The notes beneath the pieces are model-generated. The model was given only the letters and a program-made list of their open reading frames with translations, did no database searches and was not told where the DNA came from. The position numbers and the translations under genes were made by a program. From Notospermus geniculatus (lineage: Eukaryota > Nemertea > Pilidiophora > Heteronemertea > Lineidae), in the NCBI GenBank assembly GCA_002633025.1, contig NMRB01000040.1:321379-385378 (forward strand): a DNA stretch of 64,000 bases, read 5' to 3'. Shown here one piece after another: positions 1-13,100 of the stretch. Position 1 is the first letter of the stretch, and each line of letters begins with the position of its first letter.

Positions 1-147
1 GTTGAGATTTTGTCTGTCACACTTTTGTTTCTTGAATAACTTGTCTCCGACGCCAGGTAGAGCACTAGCAACAAGTTCCTTCCCTATGTTTATGGCCCTT
101 GGCAAGATACTGGCATCAACAAATTTATTCTCCAGTGTCAGCATCAT
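1..147 (-). CDS. Hypothetical ORF fragment running off the left edge
   Basis: The minus strand is open from a pair of ATGs at 142-147 to the window edge, about 49 codons. The reading begins MMLTLENKFVDASILP and continues through a Gly/Leu/Ala-rich stretch ending in a basic FKKQK. I do not recognise the family. The length is too short to rule out chance, and the piece sits next to an assembly gap, so it may be the end of a gene or a mobile-element remnant. Confidence 0.2.
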   Translation of the reverse strand, partial: MMLTLENKFVDASILPRAINIGKELVASALPGVGDKLFKKQKCDRQNLN

Positions 148-188
148 AATGATATTGATATATCAAATTTGATATTTTGACATATCGG

Positions 189-620
189 NNNNNNNNNNNN
201 NNNNNNNNNNNNNNNNNNNNNNNNNNNNNNNNNNNNNNNNNNNNNNNNNNNNNNNNNNNNNNNNNNNNNNNNNNNNNNNNNNNNNNNNNNNNNNNNNNNN
301 NNNNNNNNNNNNNNNNNNNNNNNNNNNNNNNNNNNNNNNNNNNNNNNNNNNNNNNNNNNNNNNNNNNNNNNNNNNNNNNNNNNNNNNNNNNNNNNNNNNN
401 NNNNNNNNNNNNNNNNNNNNNNNNNNNNNNNNNNNNNNNNNNNNNNNNNNNNNNNNNNNNNNNNNNNNNNNNNNNNNNNNNNNNNNNNNNNNNNNNNNNN
501 NNNNNNNNNNNNNNNNNNNNNNNNNNNNNNNNNNNNNNNNNNNNNNNNNNNNNNNNNNNNNNNNNNNNNNNNNNNNNNNNNNNNNNNNNNNNNNNNNNNN
601 NNNNNNNNNNNNNNNNNNNN
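189..620. other. Assembly gap (432 N)
   Basis: A run of 432 unknown bases. It may hide the first coding exon or exons of the SLC26A11-like gene, whose visible reading frame begins already inside the transporter domain at 1124. Confidence 0.99.
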
Positions 621-1123
621 TTTGGGACTTTTGGGACATGCCAACCCACCAAATTGAATGTTTTCAGTATCAAAAGAATTTCTAGAGGGGCACGCCACCA
701 ACAAATTACTCATAAGACAAAGAAAAACGAGAAATAAACAAACAAAATGTAAATAAACAATGATTTTCGTGGCCCGCGAAAATATCCGTGATATATTATC
801 TTTAATCTATGGAATATTTTGAGAGATTGTCTGACTGGCCTAGTGTAATATGGCTGCCTGTCCCATCTGTGGTTGTGGGTGTGATTCCCACATGGACCAA
901 TTCGTCATGTGTAGTGATATGCCTTCTACGTGACGATGTACTAAAATGTGTGCCCTGGTGAACCCATAGATGGTGCTGTCAATGAGGTTGGTTTGCAAGA
1001 GTTGCACAGAACATGCAGAAGGGGACACACCCATCATTTCTGCTCTCAGTGGCATACTCAAGTTAATTTTGGTTAAAGTTTCTTGTCCAAGGAATGATGC
1101 CATGATCAACGGTCTTATTTCAG
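621..1123. other. Non-coding upstream of the first visible SLC26A11 exon
   Basis: I see no convincing exon here. The stretch around 840-910 has a tRNA-like GATTCCCAC motif and could be an old SINE, but no box A could be placed. The last bases are the acceptor tract ending TTTCAG at 1123. Confidence 0.4.
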
Positions 1124-4100
1124 ACTTAATACTCTCCAGTGTGATGTGATAGCAGGGTTAACCGTGGGGCTTATGGTGATACCACAAGGCTTAGCCTACG
1201 CTCAAGTCGCTGAACTTCCACAACAGGTAAGATTGGCATCAAACTTGGGGGACGCATTCTCTGAGATAATCAGTGGTTCTTGGCGCTCGCTCCCTTCGTT
1301 ACCATACACCTCAGGGGTTTGTGAATGACACATATATATTCTTGCTTTGCACTTAATGTTTCCCTCTCTTTTCCAGTATGGTTTATATTCAGCCTTCGTC
1401 GGTTGTTTTATCTACTGTTTCCTCGGCACATCAAAAGACATCACGCTTGGTCCAACTGCCATCATGTCACTCATGACAGCTGCATTTGCTAAATCACCGG
1501 TCGAGAACGATGCTACCTACGCCATCGTTTTATGTCTAATGACGGGCATTATTCAGTTTGTGATGGGAGTATTTCATTTAGGTTTGTGTTTGTTTTATAT
1601 TTGTGACCTGATCTTGCAAAACTAGGCACACGTCGCAAGTGATCATCATTGGTCATCAGTTTACTTAGCTATTCCACTGCTGTCCATGACTATTGTCTAC
1701 CTGCAGAGACGTACATTTCAGCTATTGTGTTTTAAGGCCGTTAACCCTTTCCTCGTTTGCGACATGCAACTACTTTTGCCAGATCGGGTCACATTTTGGA
1801 CGAGACGATCAGGTCAATATTTAATGTCGACTCAGATCTCTGTAACTTAACCTAAAGATTTACTGTGACGAAACTCGCTTGGGAGAATTCCATGCCTGAT
1901 TTCCTCCCTAATTTATAAAAAGATCGGCAGTGTAATCGTCAAACAACTTGCTTGAAGCGACACAAAGAAACAAATTTGCAGAAGATATGAATTCTTTTGA
2001 TTATAATGCACAAAAGTTGTATGATAAAGATTTATTTATCTAGTATTGTGTGACATTGTTTATTGATTGTTTCAGGTTTCCTTGTCCGATTCATTTCACA
2101 TCCCGTGATCAGTGGATTCACGTCTGCAGCGGCCATAACCATTGCGTGCGGTCAGTTGAAGGTGAGTCCCCCCGGATCGCTGTGGGAATTGGAATATTGG
2201 ATAATCTCACAGATCGTGCAGATTCTTGCCATCAAGAATGTTGGAGAAAGTCCAGACAATCGTATTTCTGAGACAACAAAGTGAAAAAAACATAAATTTA
2301 CTTTGAATTCACTTAAAATGAGTAAAAAAGTTGTTATAAATGCTGAGGTATGTCTATTTTATAGCTGTTTGCTGTGTTTATTTTCTCGGTGCAGGTTACA
2401 GATCATGTGGAGAGGACAAATCTCTTGTGAATCTGTCATCTAGCTCATGAAAAATTACCAAGTGTTTCGTTAAGAATTTTTTTGTTTTGGAGTGTTTAAG
2501 CAGATTTTCAGACTCTTACTGAGATATCTCATCTTTTCATTTCAGTATATTTTGGGTCTCCATAACATATCACGGGAGTTCCTGCACATGATATATGACC
2601 TTTGTGTTCATATACCTGAAACAAAGTAAGTGCTTACAGTCGTGTCATCTTCTAAGTTTTGATGCAATCTTGATATGGAATGTATTCGACTTGATATGAA
2701 GACACAGAGGCTGTCTGATCGGCAGAAACGTTGTCATGATCTCTGGTCTGTCAGGAGTACGGTGGCACAGTTGTTCAGACGGACTCGAGGCCTAGAGGTC
2801 AGAGGTTCAAGTCCTGGCTGAGTCACCACTAACTGGTCTGAAAGGATCAAGTGATGCATTTGAGCTGCTCTTTGAGTTCCCCAGAAAGGTCTCTAGAGAG
2901 ACTGGGTAATACATGTAATTTGAAGTGCTTAGAGAATGGATTACTGTGGCAAGTGCTATATGAAGTTTTCTCCTCCCCAGGTGGCCTGATCTCGTCATGG
3001 GTATCGTTTGTCTAATCATCCTTGTGTTCATGAAGAAAATGAGAGATTTCAACTGTTATGGACCGGAGGAGGACAGGAACAATGGTCAAAAAGTGGGAAA
3101 ATATATCGTTTGGTTACTTTCTATAAGTAAGTGAAGGTTCTCCCGCTCTCGTAGTTCTCGGTCAGTTCATCTAATGATGGTGGTGGATGACAGATGAAGC
3201 TGACAGTGACACACAAATGACCATTCCACGCGATAATTTTCTTACAAAAGTTGGCTCAGTTACCAATGAATACAGTACAATGCAACTGGAGATTTTCCTG
3301 CCGTTAGAGGTCGCCTCTTAGCGGTCCTAGAACGTCACAAAATTTGATGCCACAGATGTAAGTCATGGCCTCCACGTCATTATGGATGACGTTGTGGCGT
3401 GCACTTCTTCTCTGTGACGTCAAATTTCATGACATTCTAAGACTGCTAACTAGTGGTGGCCTCTAACGGCAGGTAAGTCTCCCATTGCAAGTGAATTTAC
3501 TGCAATTTCTCATCTCATTTCAGGTCGGAATGCTATATTGGTAGTCGTCTCTGCGTTACTAGTGTATGGTTTATCCCTCCATGACATCACACCGTTTACA
3601 GTCACAGGCCATCTCCGATCTGGGCTTCCTCAACCTAAGGTGCCGGCGTTCAGTGTCGTTGACCACGGCATCAACGGAACAGGGAACGGGACGACCTACG
3701 ATGCTGGTGATATATTCTCTGTAAGTCATGATTCTCTTTTGGACAAAAATCTGCAATATCTGTAATCTCTGCTTGATCAATACAGTCCTCCCTCGCTCTT
3801 ACAAACCTCAATTTTACGAACTCCCAGATATTACGAACCCAACGTCTGGCTCCCAAAACTTCATGATGTATGTAAATCCTTGCTATTACGAACTCCGCGA
3901 ACTTAACCCTTGGACCCCGAAGGGTTCGTAATAGCGAGGGGGGGGGACTGTATAATTATGTTTGAGGGCTGAGAACACCTGGGTTAATGTCAAAGGATAT
4001 CTGTTGCAGATCCAATATAAACGGCTTTACTTTGACCTTCTTTATACTTTCAGAGCATTGGAGCAGGTTTTTTCATTGTCCCCATACTGGGCCTGGTTGA

Positions 4101-7100
4101 AACCATTGCTATTGGGAAAGCATTTGGTGAGTGTTTTCAGATAAATCATCTGGTGTTGATAGTGTAGTATTAGGTCGAGTAGTGTGGGGAAGTTTAGGGG
4201 GAAATGGACACTTGCTTGTTTCATGATTTCATTTTTGGGCTGATCTTAGTCCACAAAACGTTATCATCTCAGCAGTACTGACTTGGGTGGTCTTGTTTCG
4301 AGGTGGTTTTTGCTGGGTACTAGGCCCACTGCCTGGATAACATTGGTTGTATGAGAGTTGGTATCTTGTTATACTCTGTTCAAAAGACTTAAGAAGTAGA
4401 GAATGTCTACATCTAGAACTTCCAGTTCGATCCTGGAAAGCAAATATACATGTACTTCTCTGACACCGTCTGCTGTTTTTCACCTCATTCAGAGAGGAAA
4501 AATCGTGAAGAAGAGAGATTAGCTGAAACAGCTTTGAGGAAAAAGGGTCGCTTCATCTATCAGTTACTGAATGACCCGTCAGCCGAGTCTGGTAGGGGTA
4601 TTAAACTGATCTTACACTCAGTTCAATGTTCCTTCCTAATTCTGACTTCACTTTATAGTACAGTCGACTCTCGTTATACCGCCAGTGGCGGTACAACGAG
4701 TGTATTATTGCTGGCAATGTTGAAATGCCTTCAAGCGAGAAAGTCAGTTGTCTGTGGCGGTATAACGATGGGCGGTGTAACGAGAGGACTGTATCTCACT
4801 TCAACACTGCTAATAATCTATAAGGCACTTCAGAAAAAATAGGTGAAAAAGACCACCACTGAATTCTGTTTATACTATCACAATCACAGCGGGGTCACCA
4901 CAAAGACCACTGCAAGTCTGACACACCCTAGGCCTATAGTGCTTGGTCTATCTGAAGGCATTTTCCTCAGTTCACACTGCTTATCTGATCAGACGTAATT
5001 ACCACCTTAAGAGACACGACCTCGTTCACCTGAACCCTTGCACCATCTCTCCATGTTGTCATCATTGTTGACTTACTGGTTTGTTTACGATCTGCAAGGC
5101 GATGGTGACACTTCTTGTGAGAGCTTTCCCATGGCTTTCTATGGGCAAGTCCATAGAAAACTATGGGTGGGATGTCTGTGACCGTGGTCAAGGTTTAAGC
5201 CATAAGGAAACAAACAATGATCAATAGCCCATTGTGAGCCAACTTGTGCAGCAAGAAAATTCTCATATTGAGGAGCACATTAAGCCGTAACCACAATAAC
5301 CAGTAACGATACGTAATGTAGTTATTTTGTTGAACAATTCTAATGTAACACGAGCAAAGGGATGGTATCTCGGCTATCTCTCTCAGCTCATCCGTGTTCT
5401 TCACCTCAAACATTGCATGTTGACCCCTCGTTAACAAGACCACCTGTTGTCAGTCCACTTGTTACTTGATTATTGGAGTTCAGTATTTGATTGTTTTGTA
5501 CCAATAGTTTGCCAGCTAATTTCTGTGAGATACGCATTACTTTGCTCCCTCATCAAGCAGAGTTTAGGAAGAGGACTCCTGAAACTTGCAGCTGATTTTA
5601 ACTTCTAACAGTTGTAAGCTACCGGTAACTCTTTCTTTGGTCTTTCCTTTCAGCTCGCAAAAACAATTACAGGATTCACCCCAGTCAAGAGTTAATAGCC
5701 ATTGGTAAGTCACACTTTGACTCTACCCTACAAATACATGTACTACTGTTATTGGACTTACCGGTACCAGCGATGCAGTCACCATAGCTTTCTGCATTAC
5801 TGACAAATCCTTAAGTGGTCTACTTTCGGTAGCAAAGTTAACGGAATTTGCAGTCAGTTTCCTGTTTCTTTACGGTGACTTTGAATCCCTAACCATTAAA
5901 CATTTTTATCATTGTCAGGTGTGTCTAATGTCGTTGGTTCCTTCGTTGGGTCGTACCCTGTAACTGGGAGTTTCTCTAGGTAAGTCTCTTTATGCTGAAC
6001 CGGGATGCTGAATTAGAACTTCCACATAGAAGAAGGAAAGCCCAAAATTTCATGTCTGTTTGACCCATCAATGACCTTCAAAATATCATTCCATCCCACA
6101 TGAGAGGAAAATTTTGAATGCATTGGCAAAGATCACCCAAATTTCTCTAAGTCTTCTTTCAACTTAAACATTTGGAGAAAGACAGGAACTCAGTGCTAGT
6201 GAGTCCCTCACAATGGTCAATTGGACTTATTCATGTGAAGTTGACCAGACAGGGTTGAAATCTAACGTCACATATCCCATCTTACTTTCAGAACTGCTGT
6301 CAACTCGCAGAGTGGCGTCAAGACACCCGCTGGCGGGATTGTTACTGGTGAGCTCAGTTTGATCACATTAGATTGAAAACCAGCATTGCTGGATGTTACA
6401 CTGTCACTGCAGTAAGCTCATCCGGTGCTTCTGCAATGGAGAATTCCTGATGATCTTTGAACACCTGTTTGTGAATTCAAGAACCACATCACTCTTCATT
6501 TCTCCCACTTCTCTCTCATTGACATGTTTGAGGAGGAGTTCAGTGCTCTTGCTATGCCAAGTTTCATCTGGAACCTGTTTAACCCCTTCCCTACATTTCA
6601 TTATTACCACTCTAAATCTTTGAATTACGTCGAACACTCTGTCGCTGAACGAAATCAGTTACGAACTGATCCATACACCCCCCCAAGACCAATCAGTAAA
6701 GTGTCGTCACAAGTAGAGCCAAGGGCCTACTGCTTCGCCACAATTCTACTGCCGCAACATGGCCACCGAAGCCGTGCAACTGTGAAAGGCAACACAGCTG
6801 TGTTAGTGTAGAATGGCCTTCAGAAGTCCTGGTATAACGGTGAATAAACAGACCAGACCAACATAGACCTCCTATTGATCGTGTCACTCAGGAACACCTG
6901 GCTCGCGGTACCGATGTGTACAGATGATGTGGCCTTTTCGTGTTGCACCTGCTGCAGTGTGTGGAATGTAATGAAATAGTGACAGATGTCTTCTAAGTCA
7001 ATAGACTTTCTGACATTTTGATGGATTATGTGTTTGGACTTCGGTGACCTGAGCAAAGGTGACCAAGGAGGAAAACGTGTCAAAATAAGATGCTTCCTTG

Positions 7101-10100
7101 TTTTAAATCAGGTTGTCATGGACCAAGGTAGAGTTCCTGTTCAGTGCAAATAAAGGTCATTGCATGACGGTGAAAAGGGACATGAACAATACCTTCATCC
7201 TGACCCAAACTCAAACGTCACTTCCGATCAGGAATCATCAGGTTTAACCCTAGTTACTTGTTTAAATCAAGTTGTTATTTCCTTCCAGGTGCTGTTGTGA
7301 TGATCGCTCTCGCCTTCCTCACCCCGTGGTTCTATTTCATTCCCAAATCAACACTTGGTGCGGTTATCATTAGCGCTGTGATACAAATGGTTGAAGTTAG
7401 CGTTTTGAGAAAAATGTGGCAAGTACGAAGTGAGTATTATAGAAATAACCGAGATTTAGTCTTGAAAGATGTAGAAAATGAACTGGAAACTTCAGATATT
7501 TTGATTAGAAGAGAGGAGTAATTGGTCAATTCTTTCTTTCAGAACTTGATCTCATTCCATGGGGCTTCACGTTTATATTTTCATTTGTGCTTGGCATAGA
7601 GGTAAGTTCTATCCACACCACATCATGACACACTGTTCTGTGTCTCTTGTTTTGACTCTGGCTCATTTGAACTTCGGCACTCGTGATGATGGCACGGCTG
7701 GTACCTCATCATGAGTAACCTCCTTCTTTTGTTACCCCTCCCCTTCCCCCGTGGAATCTCTTACCCCCCCCCCCCCCCCGTGGGATCTCTGTTGTGGACG
7801 AAGGGGAGTCTACCATCGTGAGCTACAAGTGCCGTTCTACCACAATATCAACATTAGGAGCCTTGATAGCCGAGTGGTTATCACGTCCGCTCAGCAAGCG
7901 GCAGGTCCCGGGTTCGAATCCCGTAGAATTATGGAATTTGTTCTCTTTACAGTATGGTATTCTTATTGGTATTGGTATCAACCTACTGATGTTGTTATTT
8001 ACACAAGCAAGACCATCAACTCTGGTAAGTAATGAGGATTTATCAAGATCTTTTTTGATTTTCGTAACTTTCAATGAGACAGGAATAGATGCCAAATCAT
8101 TTATGCTCTGAAATTTGGCAAAAATGCGTGTGGTTACATGTACCGGTATGTCTCTGGATGAACTGTTGGGGATAACAAGCGACAGTATCTCGCTATCAAA
8201 GGCCGAATTCAGGCAATTTTACTTTTGACTGGGAGGTTGTAGGATTTCATTAGTTCACAGGAGAAAAGTCGCAGTGAATATAACGTCTGCTCAAATTTAC
8301 TGTTTTCTGTTGCAGGTCATCAATAAAGAGATTGTTATTGTCCAGTTTGAGCTCGGTATCACATTCCCTGCGATAGACTACGTTGCCTCAAAGCTCAACA
8401 AAGCTGCATTTAGAAGTAAGTATGGATCCCCTCGCTAGAAGGTCTTTTGTGTTTCACCCTTGAGTACAAACTGGTCACTATTCTTCATCCTTTCCTTGCC
8501 CCAAAATTTTCACCATGAACTATCTCCTTTATAGATAGGACATCCCCATATCCAGGGACAGATCCAGTATTTCGGGAAAGAGGGGAGCACACTGTGGTAG
8601 AAACATTGAAATCTGCGGTGAATTTCAATGATTTGCTTCAAATTTGAGAATTTCACGGTCGATTTTAAAGATTTTTTGGCCGAAAGGGGGGGGGGCGAGC
8701 GGCGGGTGTGCCCCCCCCTTGGATCCGCACCTGATATCAGTATCTTACAGCTTCTCAAATATGAGTGCATTAGTCTGTTTTGTTTGATCATAGCTTGAAC
8801 TTTCTTCTGCAGCTGACCCTCCGAAAAACGTCATAATTGATTGCAGTCATATAAGTGCTCTTGACTACACATCCATTCACGTGAGTATTGTGTGTTTGTA
8901 TTGAAGTCATCTCGGACTCATCTTGAACCATCACGGGTTCATATTGCTATGTCTTTGGACTTCAATCTGTAGTCCGAAGGCGAAGTGACTATAGGCCTTG
9001 ATTTTGTATTTGTATTTGTATTTCATTTTTCCGTCAGGGCCGACGCTATAGCATTATTGGCCCTGGTAAGTACGGAGGAGGCCATCACAAGCTACTCAAA
9101 AGGAGTAGCAAGCCTCAAAAGGAGGCCATCACAAGCTATAGGCCTTGATACTTCAAGATGTCTCAGACTGGGCCAAACTTACTGCAATGTTAAGTTGGTG
9201 CTAAAACACTGAACACTTTCAAATTAAGTATACTTATACTTATTCAGACTTCAATCTGTAGTCCAAAGGCGAAGTGACCATAGGCCTTGATAACTCAAGA
9301 TGTCTTAGACTGGGCCAACCATTGCAATATGAAATTGCTGCTGGAATACTCAACATTTTCAAACTAAGTCTACTTATACAAAGAATAAAGTGAGGATTGC
9401 AGTGAACACTTACTGCCTGCAGAGCTTCACTGCCTGAGACATGTTTTATTTCAAAGATATCTCCTCACTAAAAGTGGACTATTCACGCCGAGTCAAAGAT
9501 TCCACAGAACAGTTTCCGGACCGGCCGCCGCAATGCATTTACCAGTTGTTGTTACGAATAAGACGGGTTGTTTTATTATTTTTGGTTCACCCCCTCAACC
9601 AAATCTGTGCCATGAACGGAGCTGCAGATTCCCATCTCCCCTTTGTGAAAAATTGTTTCTAAATGGTGCAAATGTATCTTTTTTTCAGGGTTTCCATGAG
9701 ATTTTAGAAGATTTCCACGACAAAGATGTTACCATAGTCTTCGCTTGTTTAAAGGTGCGTGCTGTGGAAATTGCATAATCTTACTTGTCAGCAAGATATT
9801 AATGTCTGAATCTGATTGACCATGTTGGGATTTGAAATGTGATGCTTCAGGCTTGGTTGAGGGCAACAAACACAAGTGGTGTGTGTGTCAACCTTGATTT
9901 GAATGACTGGTATACTTGATATCAATTGATTGGTTTGACTTTTTCAGACTCATCTTCTGGACATTTTCCTGAAAGCCAACATGCCCCACTTCCGGCACGC
10001 GGGTACGCTCAACGACGCCTGGGCCATGATTGAAGGTGAGTGCTGATCCCGCCAAACTTGGTGGGAAATTTGACAAACATAGCTGATAGGTCTTTGCATG

Positions 10101-13100
10101 AGCATTGAGGCATGTTGAGCTCAGAAAATCTTAGCCGATGAGCTGTCAGGGAGGTCATGTAATGTAATAGACCACTGCCAAAAGTCCATCAAGGTATACG
10201 ATGACCTGCTCATGCATGGTCAAATGCACAGTGCGTGCACCATACATTTCACACGGTGATTGGACTTGATGCTCATCCATGTTCCAAACTGCCAAATTTT
10301 TGATCAAATATTATTTTCTGAATGTGGTACGCTCATGCAGAGACGATCAGCTCAGTATTGTGCCATTAAATCTTCCACCCTACATTTTGTTCACATGGGT
10401 GCACGTTTAGGTTTTATTTCATTGTAGTCCAAGTGTTCCCTGCATGTTCACAAACACGTAGCCTCCTTAAATCAATTCCTTTAATTTCCACTCGTCACTT
10501 TTCAGTTTTGGACACCGGTAATATCCCAAATGTCCATGATTCCACATTATTGTCAAAGTTGTGTTGTTTTTTTCATTTCCACATTTATTGATCATTTGTC
10601 ATAAAATCCTGTTCTTATTTCCTGTTCGTGTTCATTAGCACTTGTTAACCTTCATTTAATGTTTTTGATTTCATCAGAAAATGCCAATAAATTGGTCAAT
10701 TCTGAACCTTTAGGCCCGTTGGATCAACCTATAAATACAGATCTGTAAAGGTAACCATGGTGACAAACACGTATAATGACCTTGACATGGCGTAGCAAGA
10801 ACTGATGATGATGATTCAGTTGGGAATCTCCGCATCCAAGATCTTCCCCATTTTCGTAGAGTGTACTGTGATCATCATCATCAGTTGTTGCTAAAGCTGC
10901 TCATCCAATAATTCTCTGTGTGTTTCTGGTAAAACGATTGACCTGGTGTGACTACCGGTATGCTAAAAAGGACCCGTCTCTCTTTCTGCACATTGGAGTG
11001 ACTTTTAATCAGCACATTTTTCTAGGCATCCCAGGTTGCACCTCTCCCCCAGGAGGCTTTGCTCATCTTTTCGCTGCGTATGTTGCCTGGATACAAGCGG
11101 GCAATGCCCACTGCTGTTTGGCTGTGTAACGACAAGAATGCAGAAATGTGACCCGGCACAACAAAATGAGTCGGAAGTCGCACAGAAGAAGACCGAAGTT
11201 GACACCAGACAACAACTACAGAAATCGACAAAGTCAAATTTCACAATGGGCAGACAATCCTGAAATCAAACGAACCGTTGGTGTCACCTTGGACATGTTC
11301 GGTCTTCTTCTGTGCGCATTCCGACTCATTTTGCTGTGCCGGGCCACAAATGTCAAAATGTGTTGAATGTGAATAAGAATGTTACAGATTGAGGACTTAG
11401 TTCCCATGATGTCCCCAGTTTCCCTGATGTCCCCAGTTTCCCTGATGTCCCCAGTTTCCCTGATGTCCCCTGTTTCCCTGGTGTCCCCAGTTTCCCTGAT
11501 GTCCCCAAGTTCACACAAGTAGCCCCTCCCCTGATGATTCATAGGCAGCATACGGAGCGAAAAGTTCGATGTATAACCTCTGAAAACACAGACTTATTTG
11601 AAGTTCAGGAAGTGACATTATCATTTATTTCTCATTCACATCTGTATAACTTAACAAATGCCACGACATGATGCTGCCAGTGATTGGATCGACGTGCAGC
11701 TTTTCAATCTTCTCACAGATTCATGACGGGATTTCTCTCCTAACATATCCTAATTCAGTTCCGGTGAAGGAAGCAGTTGTTCCCCTCATTCTCCGTAACA
11801 ATGTGACTTCATCCCCTTTTTATCCCCCATTCCACCCTCATAACATGATTAACGTATATGATTGTTTTCAGAACTCCGTGGAGATGACCCACGTCAACTG
11901 TTACTGGGATCAGACCAGCTCAGAAGCCGTTCTCCTTTGAGCATTAACGCTTCTCTTACTGTGTGATGGGAACTATATCGTCCACGGTGTGCAAGATATT
12001 TTTATCAGCATCTACGTTGCTTGCGACTGTGCACATCGCCCAGATGCTTCATTCTCGTGGTTAGCCCGAGTCACTGCCTCACTAATGATCCAAGTCACTG
12101 GCTCACTAATGATCTGAGTCACTGTCTCACTAATGATCTGAGTCACTGCCTCACTAATGATCTGAGTCACTGCCTCACTAATGATCTGAGTCACCGCCTC
12201 AGTAATGATCAGAATCACTTCCTGACCTATGATCTGAGGAACTTCGACACTGAAAGTGTGAAGTCCTATGATAAGCCCCTCTCAGCTGAGGGTTGCATGG
12301 TCTGATCTGATTTTTGTACCACCTATCTCAAATCAGAGAATGGAATTATAACTCTAGCATGAAATGGATCAGTGACTCGGGCACCTCGCCAGAGAATTAA
12401 CCTACGCCACTTGCATTGCAGCTCCTCCCCAATCTTTGCTGTTCTACAATCCTTCCTTTGGAAAGTACCCTGAGCTACCGGTAACTTATGGGGTGTCTCA
12501 TAAAACTGACATCTCCTACCTAAAAGGGGTCACGTATTTGAATGCGTGGAGATGGAGACTCCCGAGAGGGAAGACTTGATAACTACATGTAGTATATGGT
12601 GCGATCTCAATATGATTTGTGGTTGGATTGTAGCAACTAGAAGGATTGGAAAGAAAGGAGGCGAGCATGGATGCCTAACCTGCTGACACCAAGCAAACCA
12701 TTGCTTCATGACTGTAGAGAGTGCCATCCCCACTATACTAATCAATAGCACTTCAAATTTCATTGAATCAGTGCCTGCCTTGGAAATCCTGGCCCGTATT
12801 CTACGTAGAAGCCGCCTTAACTCTAAGATCCACTTTAAGCTTTTGTATTCTGCCCTGCAAACAATAGCTAAAGGTAACCTTAGAGTAAAGGAACCTTCTA
12901 GAATATACGTCCCCCTTCCGATGTGTGATGTCCCGATTCCATTCCAGGCCCCAGGAAATCCCAGAATTCCTCTCCTCCCTCGCCATTCCCATGTAACATG
13001 TTAGGATTTCCAAGGTCAATAAACATCATGAGCATGTCATGCCAATTTCATGTACCGGTATAACAAACGAGAAAATCTAATTCATTCATGAGGGGGGTCT

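Noticed and set aside
125-737. Several long frames across 189-620
   Set aside because: They consist almost entirely of unknown bases.
7857-7930. Functional tRNA gene
   Set aside because: Boxes A and B are perfect, but the acceptor stem does not pair and position 33 is not T if the anticodon is read as AGC.
10749-10763. X-box-like palindrome GGTAACCATGGTGAC
   Set aside because: It sits deep in the last SLC26A11 intron, far from any start site, so a promoter role is unlikely.
11405-12240. Repeats resembling CRISPR arrays
   Set aside because: The units are contiguous 18- and 24-base tandem repeats without unique spacers, inside an animal intron.
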